A stretch of DNA of 64,000 nt from Fusobacterium perfoetens (GCF_021531595.1 NZ_JADYUD010000007.1:1-64000), one strand, 5' to 3'; shown: positions 17,184 to 26,358, counted from the stretch's first letter. Notes: generated from the sequence alone by a model not told the origin. Numbers and translations are program-made.

Positions 17184-18023
17184 TTATTTAGAATAATCGT
17201 AGAATCCTTTACCAGTTTTCATTCCTAGTTGTTTTCCTCTAACCATTTTTCTTAATAATGGATGAGGTCTGTATTTGCTGTCTCCCATTTCAGCATATAG
17301 AACTTCCATAATAGCAAGACATACATCTAGTCCTATTAAGTCTCCTAATGCTAATGGTCCCATTGGATGGTTAGCTCCAAGTTTCATTGCAGCATCAATA
17401 CCTTCAACTGATGCAACACCGTCAGCGTAGATTCCTACAGCTTCGTTGATCATAGGGATTAAGATTCTATTTACTACGAATCCAGCAGCTTCTTCTACTT
17501 GAACAGGAACTTTTCCTATTTCTTCAGATATAGCTTTTATTTTTTCAACCATTTCAGCTGGAGTATTAAGTCCTGCGATAACTTCTACAAGTTTCATAAC
17601 TGGAGCTGGGTTGAAGAAGTGCATTCCGATAACTGGTCTGTCAAGTCCTGCACCGATTTCAGTTATTGAAAGAGATGAAGTGTTTGTTGCAAACATTGCT
17701 TCAGGTTTACAAATATCTTGTAATTCTTTGAATGTTTGTTTTTTAATTTCCATATTTTCTATTGCAGCTTCAATTATTAAGTCGCAGTCTCCACAGATTT
17801 CTTTAGTTCCTGTAGTGATTTTTGCTAATATTTCATCAGCTGCAGCTTGTTCCATTTTTCCTTTAGCTATTCTTTTTTCAAATCCTTTAGCTATTTTAGC
17901 TTTTCCGTTTGCTGCGAATTGCTCATTGATGTCACATAAACATACTTCATATCCAGCTGTTTGTGCGAACGCTTGTGCAATTCCTGATCCCATTGTACCT
18001 GCTCCGATAATACCTACTTTCAT
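17184..18023 (-). CDS. hbd: 3-hydroxybutyryl-CoA dehydrogenase
   Basis: Hbd interconverts acetoacetyl-CoA and 3-hydroxybutyryl-CoA with NAD(P)H in butyrate formation. The 279-residue protein has the Rossmann start [20 protein letters not shown], the [11 protein letters not shown] and [17 protein letters not shown] (catalytic His) motifs and the end [12 protein letters not shown], close to clostridial Hbd. ATG at 18023 is seven bases after AGGAGG; an ATG two codons earlier is too close to that site. It lies 82 bases after crt and ends at a terminator, so crt-hbd form an operon. Confidence 0.95.
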   Translation of the reverse strand: MKVGIIGAGTMGSGIAQAFAQTAGYEVCLCDINEQFAANGKAKIAKGFEKRIAKGKMEQAAADEILAKITTGTKEICGDCDLIIEAAIENMEIKKQTFKELQDICKPEAMFATNTSSLSITEIGAGLDRPVIGMHFFNPAPVMKLVEVIAGLNTPAEMVEKIKAISEEIGKVPVQVEEAAGFVVNRILIPMINEAVGIYADGVASVEGIDAAMKLGANHPMGPLALGDLIGLDVCLAIMEVLYAEMGDSKYRPHPLLRKMVRGKQLGMKTGKGFYDYSK

Positions 18024-18105
18024 TTTCATTCCTCCTGAAATTTTTAGTTATTAAATTCTCTTTGAGATTTTTTATTTTGTTTATAATTTATTATTATAAA
18101 ATTTA

Positions 18106-18882
18106 TTATCTATTTTTGAATCCTTCAACTTTTCTTTTTTCTAAGAAAGCTCCCATACCTTCTCTTTGGTCTTCTGTTTCAAAACAGCTTCCAAATAATT
18201 TTTCTTCTATTACTATTGCTTCATCCATTGGAGCATCTAATCCATCATTTATAGCTTTTTTACATGCTTTTACTGCGATAGGGGCATTTTTAGCTATTTT
18301 TCCTGCTAATTTTTTAGCAGCTGGAAGTAATTCTTCTTGAGTGTAAACAGCATTTACTAATCCTAGTGCTTTAGCTTCTTCAGCTTTTACATTAGTACAT
18401 GCATAAATCATTTCTTTAGCTTTTCCTGCTCCGATAAGTCTTGCAAGTCTTTGAGTTCCTCCAAATCCTGGAGTGATTCCTAAACCTACTTCAGGTTGTC
18501 CAAAAAGAGCATTGTCAGAACATATTCTTATGTCACAGCTCATAGCTATTTCGCATCCTCCACCAAGAGCAAATCCATTTACTGCTGCGATAACTGGAAT
18601 AGGGAAAGTTTCTAGTTTTCTGAAAACATCATTTCCTTTTTTTCCGAAAGCTTCTCCTTCAGCTTTAGTTAATGTACTCATTTCTGCAATGTCAGCACCT
18701 GCAACAAATGATTTTTCACCTGCTCCTGTTAAAACAAGTGCTCTAGTTGTTTCTAAATCAATTGCATCTAAACAAGCATTTAATTCATCAAGAACTCCGC
18801 TGTTAAGAGCGTTAAGAGCTTTTGGTCTGTTTATAGTAATTACTCCTACAAATCCTTCTTGCTCATATGTTATAAAATCCAT
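18106..18882 (-). CDS. crt: Enoyl-CoA hydratase (crotonase)
   Basis: Crt hydrates crotonyl-CoA to 3-hydroxybutyryl-CoA. The 258-residue crotonase-fold enzyme shows FVAGADIAEM (oxyanion hole), NGFALGGGCEIAMSCD with the first catalytic Glu and FGQPEVGLGITPGFGGTQRL with the second. It precedes hbd in the same operon. In the same window only the acyl-CoA dehydrogenase fusion at 44.8-46.7 kb could act on the same intermediates; thiolase and transferase genes are not here. It is read from a strong promoter at about 19.0 kb through a leader of about 95 bases. Confidence 0.95.
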   Translation of the reverse strand: MDFITYEQEGFVGVITINRPKALNALNSGVLDELNACLDAIDLETTRALVLTGAGEKSFVAGADIAEMSTLTKAEGEAFGKKGNDVFRKLETFPIPVIAAVNGFALGGGCEIAMSCDIRICSDNALFGQPEVGLGITPGFGGTQRLARLIGAGKAKEMIYACTNVKAEEAKALGLVNAVYTQEELLPAAKKLAGKIAKNAPIAVKACKKAINDGLDAPMDEAIVIEEKLFGSCFETEDQREGMGAFLEKRKVEGFKNR

Positions 18883-18900
18883 AATAACCTCCTTTGAGAT

Positions 18901-18941
18901 ACTATGAAAAAGCTTTCTGATTCCGCTTTGCCTCTCATAGT
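18901..18941 (-). promoter_or_regulatory. Hairpin in the crt leader
   Basis: Within the 5' untranslated leader of crt, ACTATGA and TCATAGT (18901-18907 and 18935-18941) pair around an inner region with AAAGC / GCTTT complementarity. It ends about ten bases before the crt ribosome site, so it could affect translation or mRNA stability. It matches no riboswitch class that I recognise. Confidence 0.45.
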
Positions 18942-18982
18942 TATTTTTATTTTAAAAGATTTTTTAATACACTCATAATATA

Positions 18983-19011
18983 GTTATACTTTTACAGAGC
19001 TATTAAGTCAA
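18983..19011 (-). promoter_or_regulatory. Promoter of crt-hbd
   Basis: Minus strand TTGACT (complement of 19006-19011), 17-bp spacer, TATAAC (18983-18988). The predicted start near 18976 gives a leader of about 95 bases. Confidence 0.8.
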
Positions 19012-19047
19012 GCCCTTACTTACAATTTACAAAATTATGATTAATTA

Positions 19048-19232
19048 TTTATCACTTTAAGGTTAATCTTTGTTATTTTTATTTTATTAATCTTCCAAAA
19101 AAATTTTTTTCACATTATTATATTCTAATTATAATCCAAAATTTAATATTTTTAAAATATATTTTATATATATTCCATGTTTTTTATGCTATTTTAAGTT
19201 ATAATGTTTATTTTTTTATCACTTAATGTTAA
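19048..19232. repeat. Two copies of a TTATCACTT-TTAA element upstream of crt
   Basis: Copies tttatcactttaaggttaa (19048-19066) and tttatcacttaatgttaa (19215-19232) lie in direct orientation about 167 bp apart upstream of the crt promoter. The rest of 19012-19320 is AT-rich without a credible gene. The repeats may be activator or repressor sites; no factor can be named. Confidence 0.4.
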
Positions 19233-19320
19233 ATATTTAAAATAAAGATTTTCTGATAATTGATCAATTTTTTACAGATTATTTTTTTACCATTTCTATA
19301 CATTTTATATACTTCTTTAT

Positions 19321-19390
19321 AAACAAAAAAGAGAGTGATTATTAAAAGAATAAACTTATTTTTTCAGCTCTTCTTTTAATCACTCTCATA
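19321..19390 (-). terminator. Terminator at the end of the ABC importer operon
   Basis: On the minus strand GAGAGTGATTAAAAGAA pairs with TTCTTTTAATAATCACTCTC (arms about 19371-19387 and 19331-19350, a small bulge), followed by TTTTTTGTTT. Confidence 0.85.
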
Positions 19391-19408
19391 TTTTTATTTG
19401 TTTATTTT

Positions 19409-19804
19409 TTATTCTTCTTCTGCAGTTTCAGCCTCACTATCTTTATAAATAATCCAATTTTCTGCTCCACTAATAATTCCTGCAAAATCTATTATTTCTT
19501 CCTGAGATAATTTTGTTTTAAAATTTTTAGTTATTTCTTGATTTTGTCCATTAGCATCTTTAAATCTAATTGTTATTTTATGATTTATACCTTTTACATA
19601 AACAACACCTTTTTTATTTGCCCTTATACTTTTTGGTTTATCTGCATTCTGTCCATCAACTATATAAGCTACTCTTGCAGGAACTTCTGCTCCGTTTTCA
19701 CCATTTATAAGCATAACTTTGTGCTGTTTTCCTGTAACAAAAAGAATTACAGACAATACTATTACAGCTGCCATTACCACTACCCAGCTTAAAATTCTTT
19801 TCAT
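19409..19804 (-). CDS. Small membrane-anchored protein of the ABC importer operon
   Basis: A 131-residue protein that I do not assign to a named function. It has one N-terminal transmembrane segment (WVVVMAAVIVLSVILFV, about residues 7-23) followed by about 100 residues of soluble, probably periplasmic, beta-rich sequence (HKVMLINGENGAEVPARVAYIVDG..., IKYVKG-like repeats) and an acidic tail. Its ATG shares one base with the stop of the permease gene (TAATG), so it belongs to the importer operon and is probably an accessory to it. It is the last gene before the terminator. Confidence 0.75.
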   Translation of the reverse strand: MKRILSWVVVMAAVIVLSVILFVTGKQHKVMLINGENGAEVPARVAYIVDGQNADKPKSIRANKKGVVYVKGINHKITIRFKDANGQNQEITKNFKTKLSQEEIIDFAGIISGAENWIIYKDSEAETAEEE

Positions 19805-20916
19805 TACTTATCACCACCCTCTGTTTGAGCTGTTCTCTCTGCCATAAGTCTTCTTCTTTGTTCTTCTTTTTCTTTCTCTCTTCTCCATTGATGAAGAACA
19901 AGAGTAAGAGCTATTACTCCATAAGAAACAAATACTCTAAAGTATTCACCTATCTGTGCAGAACCCATAAGCTCTTTACCTGCCATAGGTGAAACAATAA
20001 ATAGCATATGGAAAAGGAAAATACCACTTATAGCATTTAATATAGTTGCTTTTGATGCACTTGCTCCACCTACAAGAAGAGCTGCTATAGAGAACATTCC
20101 TATCTGTTCGTGGCTGTTATAAGTATTCATTGTTCCTATATTTTGAAGATAAATTATTTGACCAAATCCAGCAAGCACAGTTGAAATAACAATAGCAATT
20201 ATTCTTGTTTTCTCAACATCAATTCCTGCCGTTTTAGAAACTTCCATATCCTGACCTATAGCTTTCATATCCTGACCTAATTTTGTTTTTCTAAACCACA
20301 CAGTAAACCATGCAAGTGCTGCAACTATTAAGAAAACAAATACAGGTATTTCAATTTCACCTATTTTTATAGCAAAAACTGAATCTAAAACTTTTCTTAC
20401 ATCTTTAAGGTCTATGGCATTTCTTATTCCATATCCTCTTGAAAGAACAAGTTTATTATTTGTTATTGGAATTACTTTTCCCATTCCGTAAAGGACAACT
20501 AATTGATAAACACCATTTATGAAGAATCCTAATATCATAGATGTTATCATTTCTCTTCCTTTAGCTCTGTTAAGTATCATACCACTCATTATTCCAAGAA
20601 GAATAGAAACAGGTACAGAAATTATTGCTGCAAGAAGAACTCCTTGCATTCCTACAATCTGCCAGTCTGTTATAAGCACAAGAGCAATTTGACCTGCCAT
20701 AGCTCCAAGAACTATACCAAAATTAAGTCCCATTCCTGCAATAATAGGAATAAGAAGTGAAAGAACAAGAAATAGGTTTCTTGAAAGTCTAAGTATCATT
20801 TCCTGAATTGTATATGTTACACTAAGCCCTGACAATGGGAAACAAAAAGCTATTATTATTAATATTAATATAGGTACTATATTATTTATTAATGTGTTTT
20901 TTAAATTGTTGTTCAT
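19804..20916 (-). CDS. ABC transporter permease, RbsC/BPD_transp_2 type
   Basis: A 370-residue inner-membrane permease with about 9-10 hydrophobic segments. Like other members of the ribose/simple-sugar or nucleoside importer class it has the GLNFGIVLGAMAGQIALVLIT stretch and the cytoplasmic coupling helix region GQDMKAIGQDMEVSKTAGIDVEKTRIIAIVIS, followed by LLVGGASASKATI. I start it at ATG 20916, preceded by AAGGGGG; a longer frame runs into the upstream gene. The C-terminal tail is charged (QWRREKEKEEQRRR). It forms a likely heterodimer with the next permease. Confidence 0.88.
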   Translation of the reverse strand: MNNNLKNTLINNIVPILILIIIAFCFPLSGLSVTYTIQEMILRLSRNLFLVLSLLIPIIAGMGLNFGIVLGAMAGQIALVLITDWQIVGMQGVLLAAIISVPVSILLGIMSGMILNRAKGREMITSMILGFFINGVYQLVVLYGMGKVIPITNNKLVLSRGYGIRNAIDLKDVRKVLDSVFAIKIGEIEIPVFVFLIVAALAWFTVWFRKTKLGQDMKAIGQDMEVSKTAGIDVEKTRIIAIVISTVLAGFGQIIYLQNIGTMNTYNSHEQIGMFSIAALLVGGASASKATILNAISGIFLFHMLFIVSPMAGKELMGSAQIGEYFRVFVSYGVIALTLVLHQWRREKEKEEQRRRLMAERTAQTEGGDK

Positions 20917-20917
20917 T

Positions 20918-21934
20918 TTATAGTTCCCCCTTTCTAGTAAGAGCATAAAGTATCATTCCATTTGATACAATTATTCTTATTGTTTCTGACATATCTGTTT
21001 TAATAATTCCATTAACAACACTTGGAGTCATTGTAAGTATTCCTTGGAAAAGGAATGTTCCTATTATTACATTTACAATAGTTGCTTTATTAACTGAAGC
21101 TCCTCCTATAAGTATTGCTGCAATAGCAGGGAATGCCATGTAGAAAGGTGCTAAATAAAGCTGAATAAATCCGAAGCTCTGTTGATAAATTATAATTCCA
21201 ACAGCAGCAAGAACACTTGATAATACAACTGATTTTATTCTTACTTTATCTATATCTATTCCTGTAGCTCTTGCAAACTTTTCATTTGCACCTACAGCTT
21301 TCATTGCAAGTCCACCTTTTGTTCTAAAAAATACCCAGATTATAAATCCAAGAACAGCAAACATCACTATTTCCCCAAAAGGAAGTCCTGTATTTCCAAC
21401 TTCTAATATTTTATGCCAATAATTTTCAACACTAATTGTTGTACGAAGTCCTTCTCCTCCATAAGCCCATATCATATCTTGACTTTTAAACGGAAGTATA
21501 AGCCACATTATACACATAATAGCAACTGATGAGAATCCTATATATGTTGCTATCATCATTTCTCCACCTTTTACTTTATTAAGAATTGCTCCATAAAGCC
21601 ATCCAAAAATAACTGCAAAAGGTATTGAAATTAAAATTGCTCCAAAGAATCCTGCCAAACCTGTAAGTCCTAATTCTATACTTATTACTGCTCCAAGAAG
21701 GCCTGCTTCAACTCCTAAAGGCATACCAAAGTTCAGTCCTGTCCCAGCCTGAATCATAGGCACAAGAGATAAAACTAAAACAACATTCATTCCAAATCTT
21801 ATAATTGTATCACTTATTGCCGCTTTTAAATTAAGACCAATAAAAGGGCAAGAAATATACATTAGTAAAAGGAAAAGTCCTATTATAATTCTAGGCCAAC
21901 CCATATTTTGTATTGTCTTTTTTATACTAGTCAT
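20918..21934 (-). CDS. ABC transporter permease, RbsC/BPD_transp_2 type
   Basis: A 338-residue paralogue of the neighbouring permease, with the same GTGLNFGMPLGVEAGLLGAVI stretch, the coupling region GGLAMKAVGANEKFARATGIDIDKVRIKSVVLSS and ILIGGASVNKATI. The stop is one base from the start of the next permease and the start overlaps the ATPase gene by 8 bases, so ATPase and both permeases are tightly coupled. The substrate is unknown; fold and gene arrangement resemble the nucleoside/simple-sugar (BmpA/RbsC) class. Confidence 0.88.
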   Translation of the reverse strand: MTSIKKTIQNMGWPRIIIGLFLLLMYISCPFIGLNLKAAISDTIIRFGMNVVLVLSLVPMIQAGTGLNFGMPLGVEAGLLGAVISIELGLTGLAGFFGAILISIPFAVIFGWLYGAILNKVKGGEMMIATYIGFSSVAIMCIMWLILPFKSQDMIWAYGGEGLRTTISVENYWHKILEVGNTGLPFGEIVMFAVLGFIIWVFFRTKGGLAMKAVGANEKFARATGIDIDKVRIKSVVLSSVLAAVGIIIYQQSFGFIQLYLAPFYMAFPAIAAILIGGASVNKATIVNVIIGTFLFQGILTMTPSVVNGIIKTDMSETIRIIVSNGMILYALTRKGEL

Positions 21935-23522
21935 TGCTGTTTCCTCCTACTCCTACCATATATTTACCGAATTCAAGTATGTCAGCCTGTGGAGGTAATA
22001 TTCCGGCTACTTTTCCTTCATTTATAATAGCTATTCTATCACATACAGATCTTAATTCTTCTACTTCTGAAGAAGTAATAACTATTGTTACTCCTTTTTC
22101 TTTATTATATTGTTTTAAGAAATCAAGAACTAATTTTTTTGCTCCAACATCTATACCTCTTGTAGGTTCAGATACAAATAAAAGTTCTGGTTCCATTGTA
22201 AAGGCTTTTGCAAGACATACTTTCTGCTGATTTCCTCCACTTAACTCCTGTACTCTTTGCTCTTCTCCCATACATTTTATTTCAAGAGTTTTTATATATT
22301 TTTTAGCATTTTCTTTTATAGCTTCATTATCCTGATATTTTACAAAACCTGCAAAAGATTTTAAAAACTGCTCTTTAATCTGAATTGCAGGATAAGCTAT
22401 ATTCATTTCTATTGACTTATCAAGAAGAAGACCTACTCCTTTTCTATCTTCTGACATAAAAAATAATCCTTTTTTTAGTGGATCTGCAGGATCATTTATT
22501 TTTATAGGATTTCCATTAAATAAAACTTCTCCTGTTGTAAGATAAAGTCCCATTACACCATTGGCCACTCCTATTTTACCTTGCCCTGCCATACCTCCAA
22601 GACCAAGTATTTCCCCTCTTCTTACTTTTAGATTAAGATTTTTTACTGCCTCTCCAGGCATATCTACAGAAAGATTTTTTATGTCAAGGATAATATCTTT
22701 ATCATCTGCTTTATTTTCTTTAATATTTTCTGATTCACTGCTTTCTATTTTTCTTCCTATCATCCATTGAGTAATTTCATCTACATTTGTATCTTTTGTA
22801 GGAACTGCATTTATCATTACTCCATCTCTAAGAACAACTACTTTATCACAAGCAGCTATTATTTCATCAAGTCTGTGAGTAATAAAGATTACTGCTATCC
22901 CTTTTTCTGATAGTCTTTTTATTGTCTGAACAAGAACTTCTGCTTCACTTTCTGTAAGAACAGCTGTAGGTTCATCAAGAACAAGAAGTTTTGTATGTTC
23001 TCTTTCTATTTCTCTTGCTATTTCTGTAAACTGCATATGAGCAACTGGCATCTGTTCAACATATTGCTCTTCATCTATTGTTACACCTAAATGTCCAATT
23101 GCATCTTTTGATCTTTGTTTTATTGTTTTTCCATCAATAACTCTTATTCTTTCACCAAAAAGAAGTTCTAAAAGACTTGCTTTTGTTGTTTCTCTATTAA
23201 GTACTATATTTTCACTAGCTTTAAATCCAGGTATAAGAGAAAATTCTTGGTGAACCATTCCTATTCCTGCTGCAAGAGCATCAAAAGGACTGTTAAAATT
23301 TACAACCTTACCATTTACTTTGACTTCTCCGTTGTAGCCACCTGTTTCTTTTATAACAGGCATTCCGAAAATAATCTTCATAAGAGTAGACTTTCCGGCA
23401 CCATTTTCTCCTACTAACCCTATTACTTCACCCTCTTTTATTTCAAGGTTTATATCTTTCAGAACTGTATTCTCTCCGAAAGATTTTGATAGGTTTCTTA
23501 TTTCTAACAATATATTTTCCAT
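21927..23522 (-). CDS. ABC transporter ATP-binding protein, two fused domains
   Basis: A 531-residue protein with two ABC ATPase domains in tandem, as in RbsA/MglA. Domain 1 has Walker A GLVGENGAGKSTLMK, a signature altered to QMPVAHMQFTEIAREIE (no LSGGQ), and LLVLDEPTAVLT. Domain 2 has GLGGMAGQGKIGVANG in place of a standard Walker A, LSGGNQQKVCLAKAF, and LLFVSEPTRGIDVGAKK. Having degenerate sites is normal in this family. ATG 23522 follows GGTGGG; a TTG one codon upstream is less likely. It lies 60 bases after the DUF3798 gene, with a terminator-like hairpin between. Confidence 0.92.
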   Translation of the reverse strand: MENILLEIRNLSKSFGENTVLKDINLEIKEGEVIGLVGENGAGKSTLMKIIFGMPVIKETGGYNGEVKVNGKVVNFNSPFDALAAGIGMVHQEFSLIPGFKASENIVLNRETTKASLLELLFGERIRVIDGKTIKQRSKDAIGHLGVTIDEEQYVEQMPVAHMQFTEIAREIEREHTKLLVLDEPTAVLTESEAEVLVQTIKRLSEKGIAVIFITHRLDEIIAACDKVVVLRDGVMINAVPTKDTNVDEITQWMIGRKIESSESENIKENKADDKDIILDIKNLSVDMPGEAVKNLNLKVRRGEILGLGGMAGQGKIGVANGVMGLYLTTGEVLFNGNPIKINDPADPLKKGLFFMSEDRKGVGLLLDKSIEMNIAYPAIQIKEQFLKSFAGFVKYQDNEAIKENAKKYIKTLEIKCMGEEQRVQELSGGNQQKVCLAKAFTMEPELLFVSEPTRGIDVGAKKLVLDFLKQYNKEKGVTIVITSSEVEELRSVCDRIAIINEGKVAGILPPQADILEFGKYMVGVGGNSND

Positions 23523-23544
23523 CAATTCCCACCTTTCATATTAA

Positions 23545-23575
23545 TAAAAAGGGTAGTTTAAAAACTACCCTCTTT
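23545..23575 (-). terminator. Intra-operon terminator-like hairpin
   Basis: Stem GGGTAGTTT / AAACTACCC (23551-23570) followed on the minus strand by TTTTTATT. Lying between the exported-protein gene and the ATPase gene, it probably lets only part of the transcripts continue, giving more binding protein than membrane complex. Confidence 0.8.
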
Positions 23576-23582
23576 TACATTA

Positions 23583-24758
23583 CTATTGAATGTCAAGATA
23601 TTTCTTAGGTACCTCTAAGTCTGTCATATGTAAATATCCTTTACCAAACACATAAGTATCTTGATAAATAAGGATATAGTTCTCTCTCTCAACACCATCT
23701 GCATCTACTAAGTAGTTTCCGTTCCAACCAGCTCCTGATGTACTGTTTTGTAAAGCAGACATTATTGCATCAAAGTCAAGAATGTCGCATTTTCCTTCTA
23801 TAACATTAACTGCATGATCTCCAAGAGCTGTTGCAGTACTAAAGTTATATGAATAAGCCCATGTTCCCATTCTTCCTGCTGCGCCTTTATCAACAACTGC
23901 TTTTTCTACTTTTTTAAGGATTGCTGGCCAGTTTCCTTTTTCAGAATCATCAAATTTTATTCCTAAAGCACCTGGATATCCAATTGTTGGAGAAGGCATA
24001 TCTGCCTCAACAAAATATCCTCCTTCTTCAGCTATTCTTTTTAATAGTGGTTCAGTATGAGCATCATTTGTTGCAAAGAATGCTATATCTTTACCATATT
24101 TTTCAAGCCAGTTAGGTACTTGTTCTAATATATATTGTTGAGCTCCTGCTACTCCAACATCACTTACTGGATCTGGTGCAGAAGTGTCTATAAATTCCAT
24201 TCCTAAATCTTTTGCCACTGCAGCCATTATATTTCTTCTTCTTGAAAGAAGTTCATAGCTTAAGTGTCTTGGGAATGATATATGCATAAATTTAGTAGCT
24301 CCCATCATATTTGCAGCTTTTACTATTGTATATCCTCTGATAATATCATCTGGATAAAGTGCTAAATCTGCAACATCTGCTATCATATCAGGATCTTCAT
24401 GAGCTGTATTTGCAATAAGAAGAATATCTGGTCTTTGAGCTCTTATTCTTCTAAATGCTTCTACTGTACCAGGAATAGCTTCTGTCATAACAACAGCTTT
24501 CATCTTAGGATCATCTGCAAGAGATGCTATTTGAGAAATTGTTGTTTCCATTTCCTGCATAAAGTTATCAGGATATGTAACATGAACAACCATTCCACCT
24601 TTATCTGCTGCTCCATATTTAGCCATTACAGCCTCTGCTCCTCTTAAAGAATCTTCTGACTGTGATACTGTTCCACTTACTATACCTATGTGATAGTCAG
24701 CTGCGAAAGTTAATGCTGAAAGCATAAACATTAAAATTCCAACAAATATTTTTTTCAT
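23583..24758 (-). CDS. DUF3798 exported protein, probable substrate-binding component (copy 2)
   Basis: A 391-residue exported protein with signal peptide MKKIFVGILMFMLSALTFAA. The mature part starts YHIGIVSGTVSQSEDSLRGAEAVMAKYG, a form much like type I periplasmic binding proteins, and belongs to the uncharacterised DUF3798 family. It is followed by ATPase and permease genes of an importer that has no other binding protein, so I infer that it is the binding component. By eye about four of five residues match the copy at 25080-26249 along the whole length, which indicates a recent tandem duplication. It has its own strong promoter at about 24.88 kb. Confidence 0.85.
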   Translation of the reverse strand: MKKIFVGILMFMLSALTFAADYHIGIVSGTVSQSEDSLRGAEAVMAKYGAADKGGMVVHVTYPDNFMQEMETTISQIASLADDPKMKAVVMTEAIPGTVEAFRRIRAQRPDILLIANTAHEDPDMIADVADLALYPDDIIRGYTIVKAANMMGATKFMHISFPRHLSYELLSRRRNIMAAVAKDLGMEFIDTSAPDPVSDVGVAGAQQYILEQVPNWLEKYGKDIAFFATNDAHTEPLLKRIAEEGGYFVEADMPSPTIGYPGALGIKFDDSEKGNWPAILKKVEKAVVDKGAAGRMGTWAYSYNFSTATALGDHAVNVIEGKCDILDFDAIMSALQNSTSGAGWNGNYLVDADGVERENYILIYQDTYVFGKGYLHMTDLEVPKKYLDIQ

Positions 24759-24864
24759 AAAAAATGCCCTCCCGAAAAATACCTTAGAAATGTCCTTTAC
24801 TTCCTGACATCATTCTTATCATAAATGTATAACACTTCCAGTATTTATTTTGTATAATGTTTTG

Positions 24865-24893
24865 ATTATACTCCTAAGAAACATTAGTGTCAA
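24865..24893 (-). promoter_or_regulatory. Promoter of DUF3798 copy 2 and the ABC operon
   Basis: Minus strand TTGACA (complement of 24888-24893), spacer of 17 bp, TATAAT (24865-24870): a perfect consensus promoter. The 3' end of the spacer (TTAGGAG) and -10 are the same as in the promoter of copy 1. Confidence 0.9.
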
Positions 24894-24965
24894 TAAATTT
24901 TGTCAGGGTTTTCAACAACTTTTTTAATAAAAAATTGTTTTATTTTTAGGATAATTTTGGGGAGG

Positions 24966-24995
24966 CACAAAGTGCATATATTTATGCACTTTGTG
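24966..24995. repeat. Perfect 13-bp inverted repeat between the DUF3798 genes
   Basis: CACAAAGTGCATA (24966-24978) and its exact complement (24983-24995) with a 4-base loop. No T run follows on either strand, so it is not a standard terminator. It lies about 75 bp upstream of the -35 of copy 2 and 85 bp after the stop of copy 1. It could be an operator or a 3'-end stabilising hairpin. Nothing else is seen in the 320-base gap apart from the promoter. Confidence 0.75.
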
Positions 24996-25079
24996 ACTAT
25001 TTATGAAATTTATTCTAAAGAATAAAATATTCATAACCTCTTTTTATTAACTATTCAAATTTTAAATACTTCCTATTTA

Positions 25080-26249
25080 TTATCTGATATCAAAATATTT
25101 TTCAGGAACCTTTACATCTGTCATATGTAAATATCCTTTTCCAAATACATAAGTATCTTGATAAATAAGAATATAGTTATCTCTTTCAACACCATTTACA
25201 TCTACTAAATAACTTCCGTTCCATCCTGCACCAGGAGTATTTGATTTTAATGTTTCCATTACTGCATCAAAATCTAATACATCGCATTTTCCTTCTATTA
25301 CATTAACTGCATGATCTCCCATTGCCTGAGCAACACTAAAGTTATATGAATAAGCCCATGTTCCCATTCTTCCTGCTGCACCTTTATCTGATACAACTTT
25401 TTCAACTTTTTTAAGAATTGCTGGCCAATTTCCTTTTTCACTGTCACTGAAATCAATTCCTAAAGCACCTGGATATCCCATTGTTGGAGAAGGTAAATCA
25501 GCTTCTACAAAATATCCTCCATCTTCAGCTACTCTTTTTAATAATGGTTCAGTATGAGCATCATTTGTTGCAAAGAATGCTGTATTTTTACCATATTTTG
25601 CAAGCCAGTTAGGTACTTGTTCTAATATATATTGTTGAGCTCCTGCTACTCCAACATCACTTACTGGATCTGGTGCAGAAACATCTATAAATTCCATTCC
25701 TAAATCTTTTGCTGTTTCAGCCATTATATTTCTTCTTCTTGATAACATTTCATAACTTAAATGTCTTGGGAATGATACATGAACAAATTTATCTGCTCCC
25801 ATTTCTTTTGCTGCTTTAACAATTAAATATCCTCTTGCTATAGCATCTGGATAAAGTGCTAAGTCTGATACATCTGCTATCATTTCAGGATCTTCATGAG
25901 CTGTATTTGCCATAAGAATTATGTCAGGTCTTTTATCTCTTATTCTTCTAAATGCTTCAACAGTTCCTGGAACTGCTTCTGTCATTATTACTGCTTTCAT
26001 TTCAGGGTCATCTGCAAGGGAAACTATTTGAGAAATAGTAGTTTCCATTTCCTGCATAAAGTTATCAGGATATGTTATATGAACTACTTTTCCACCTTTA
26101 TCTGCTGCTCCGTATTTAGCCATTACAGCTTCTGCTCCTCTTAAAGAATCTTCTGACTGTGATACTGTTCCACTAACAACTCCAATATGATACGCAAAAC
26201 TTACTGCTGATATTGCAGTCATAAACATCGCCATTAATGCCTTCTTCAT
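25080..26249 (-). CDS. DUF3798 exported protein, probable substrate-binding component (copy 1)
   Basis: A 389-residue exported protein with signal peptide MKKALMAMFMTAISAVSFA, then YHIGVVSGTVSQSEDSLRGAEAVMAKYG. It is collinear with copy 2 downstream; the conserved blocks include GAAGRMGTWAYSYNFS, HAVNVIEGKCD and YILIYQDTYVFGKGYLHMTD. ATG 26249 is seven bases after GGAGG; ATGs four and five codons upstream overlap this site. It has its own consensus promoter and could deliver a related ligand to the same permease. Ligand unknown. Confidence 0.85.
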   Translation of the reverse strand: MKKALMAMFMTAISAVSFAYHIGVVSGTVSQSEDSLRGAEAVMAKYGAADKGGKVVHITYPDNFMQEMETTISQIVSLADDPEMKAVIMTEAVPGTVEAFRRIRDKRPDIILMANTAHEDPEMIADVSDLALYPDAIARGYLIVKAAKEMGADKFVHVSFPRHLSYEMLSRRRNIMAETAKDLGMEFIDVSAPDPVSDVGVAGAQQYILEQVPNWLAKYGKNTAFFATNDAHTEPLLKRVAEDGGYFVEADLPSPTMGYPGALGIDFSDSEKGNWPAILKKVEKVVSDKGAAGRMGTWAYSYNFSVAQAMGDHAVNVIEGKCDVLDFDAVMETLKSNTPGAGWNGSYLVDVNGVERDNYILIYQDTYVFGKGYLHMTDVKVPEKYFDIR

Positions 26250-26358
26250 AAACATGCCTCCCATTTTATATAATCTTTAAAAATTAAAAGCTCATAAACA
26301 CACAGTTCATTTATTTAGTACTAATGTTACTGTACTACAAGCAACTAATTTTAGAAAG

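Noticed and set aside
18901-18941. Riboswitch in the crt leader
   Set aside because: The stem and its inner pairing do not match any class that I know, and a CoA-ester gene is not a usual riboswitch target; kept only as a hairpin.
19012-19300. Rex (NADH-sensing) operator before crt
   Set aside because: I looked for TTGTNA-N6-TNACAA-like sites; only half sites such as ATGTTAAATA appear, so I do not call it.
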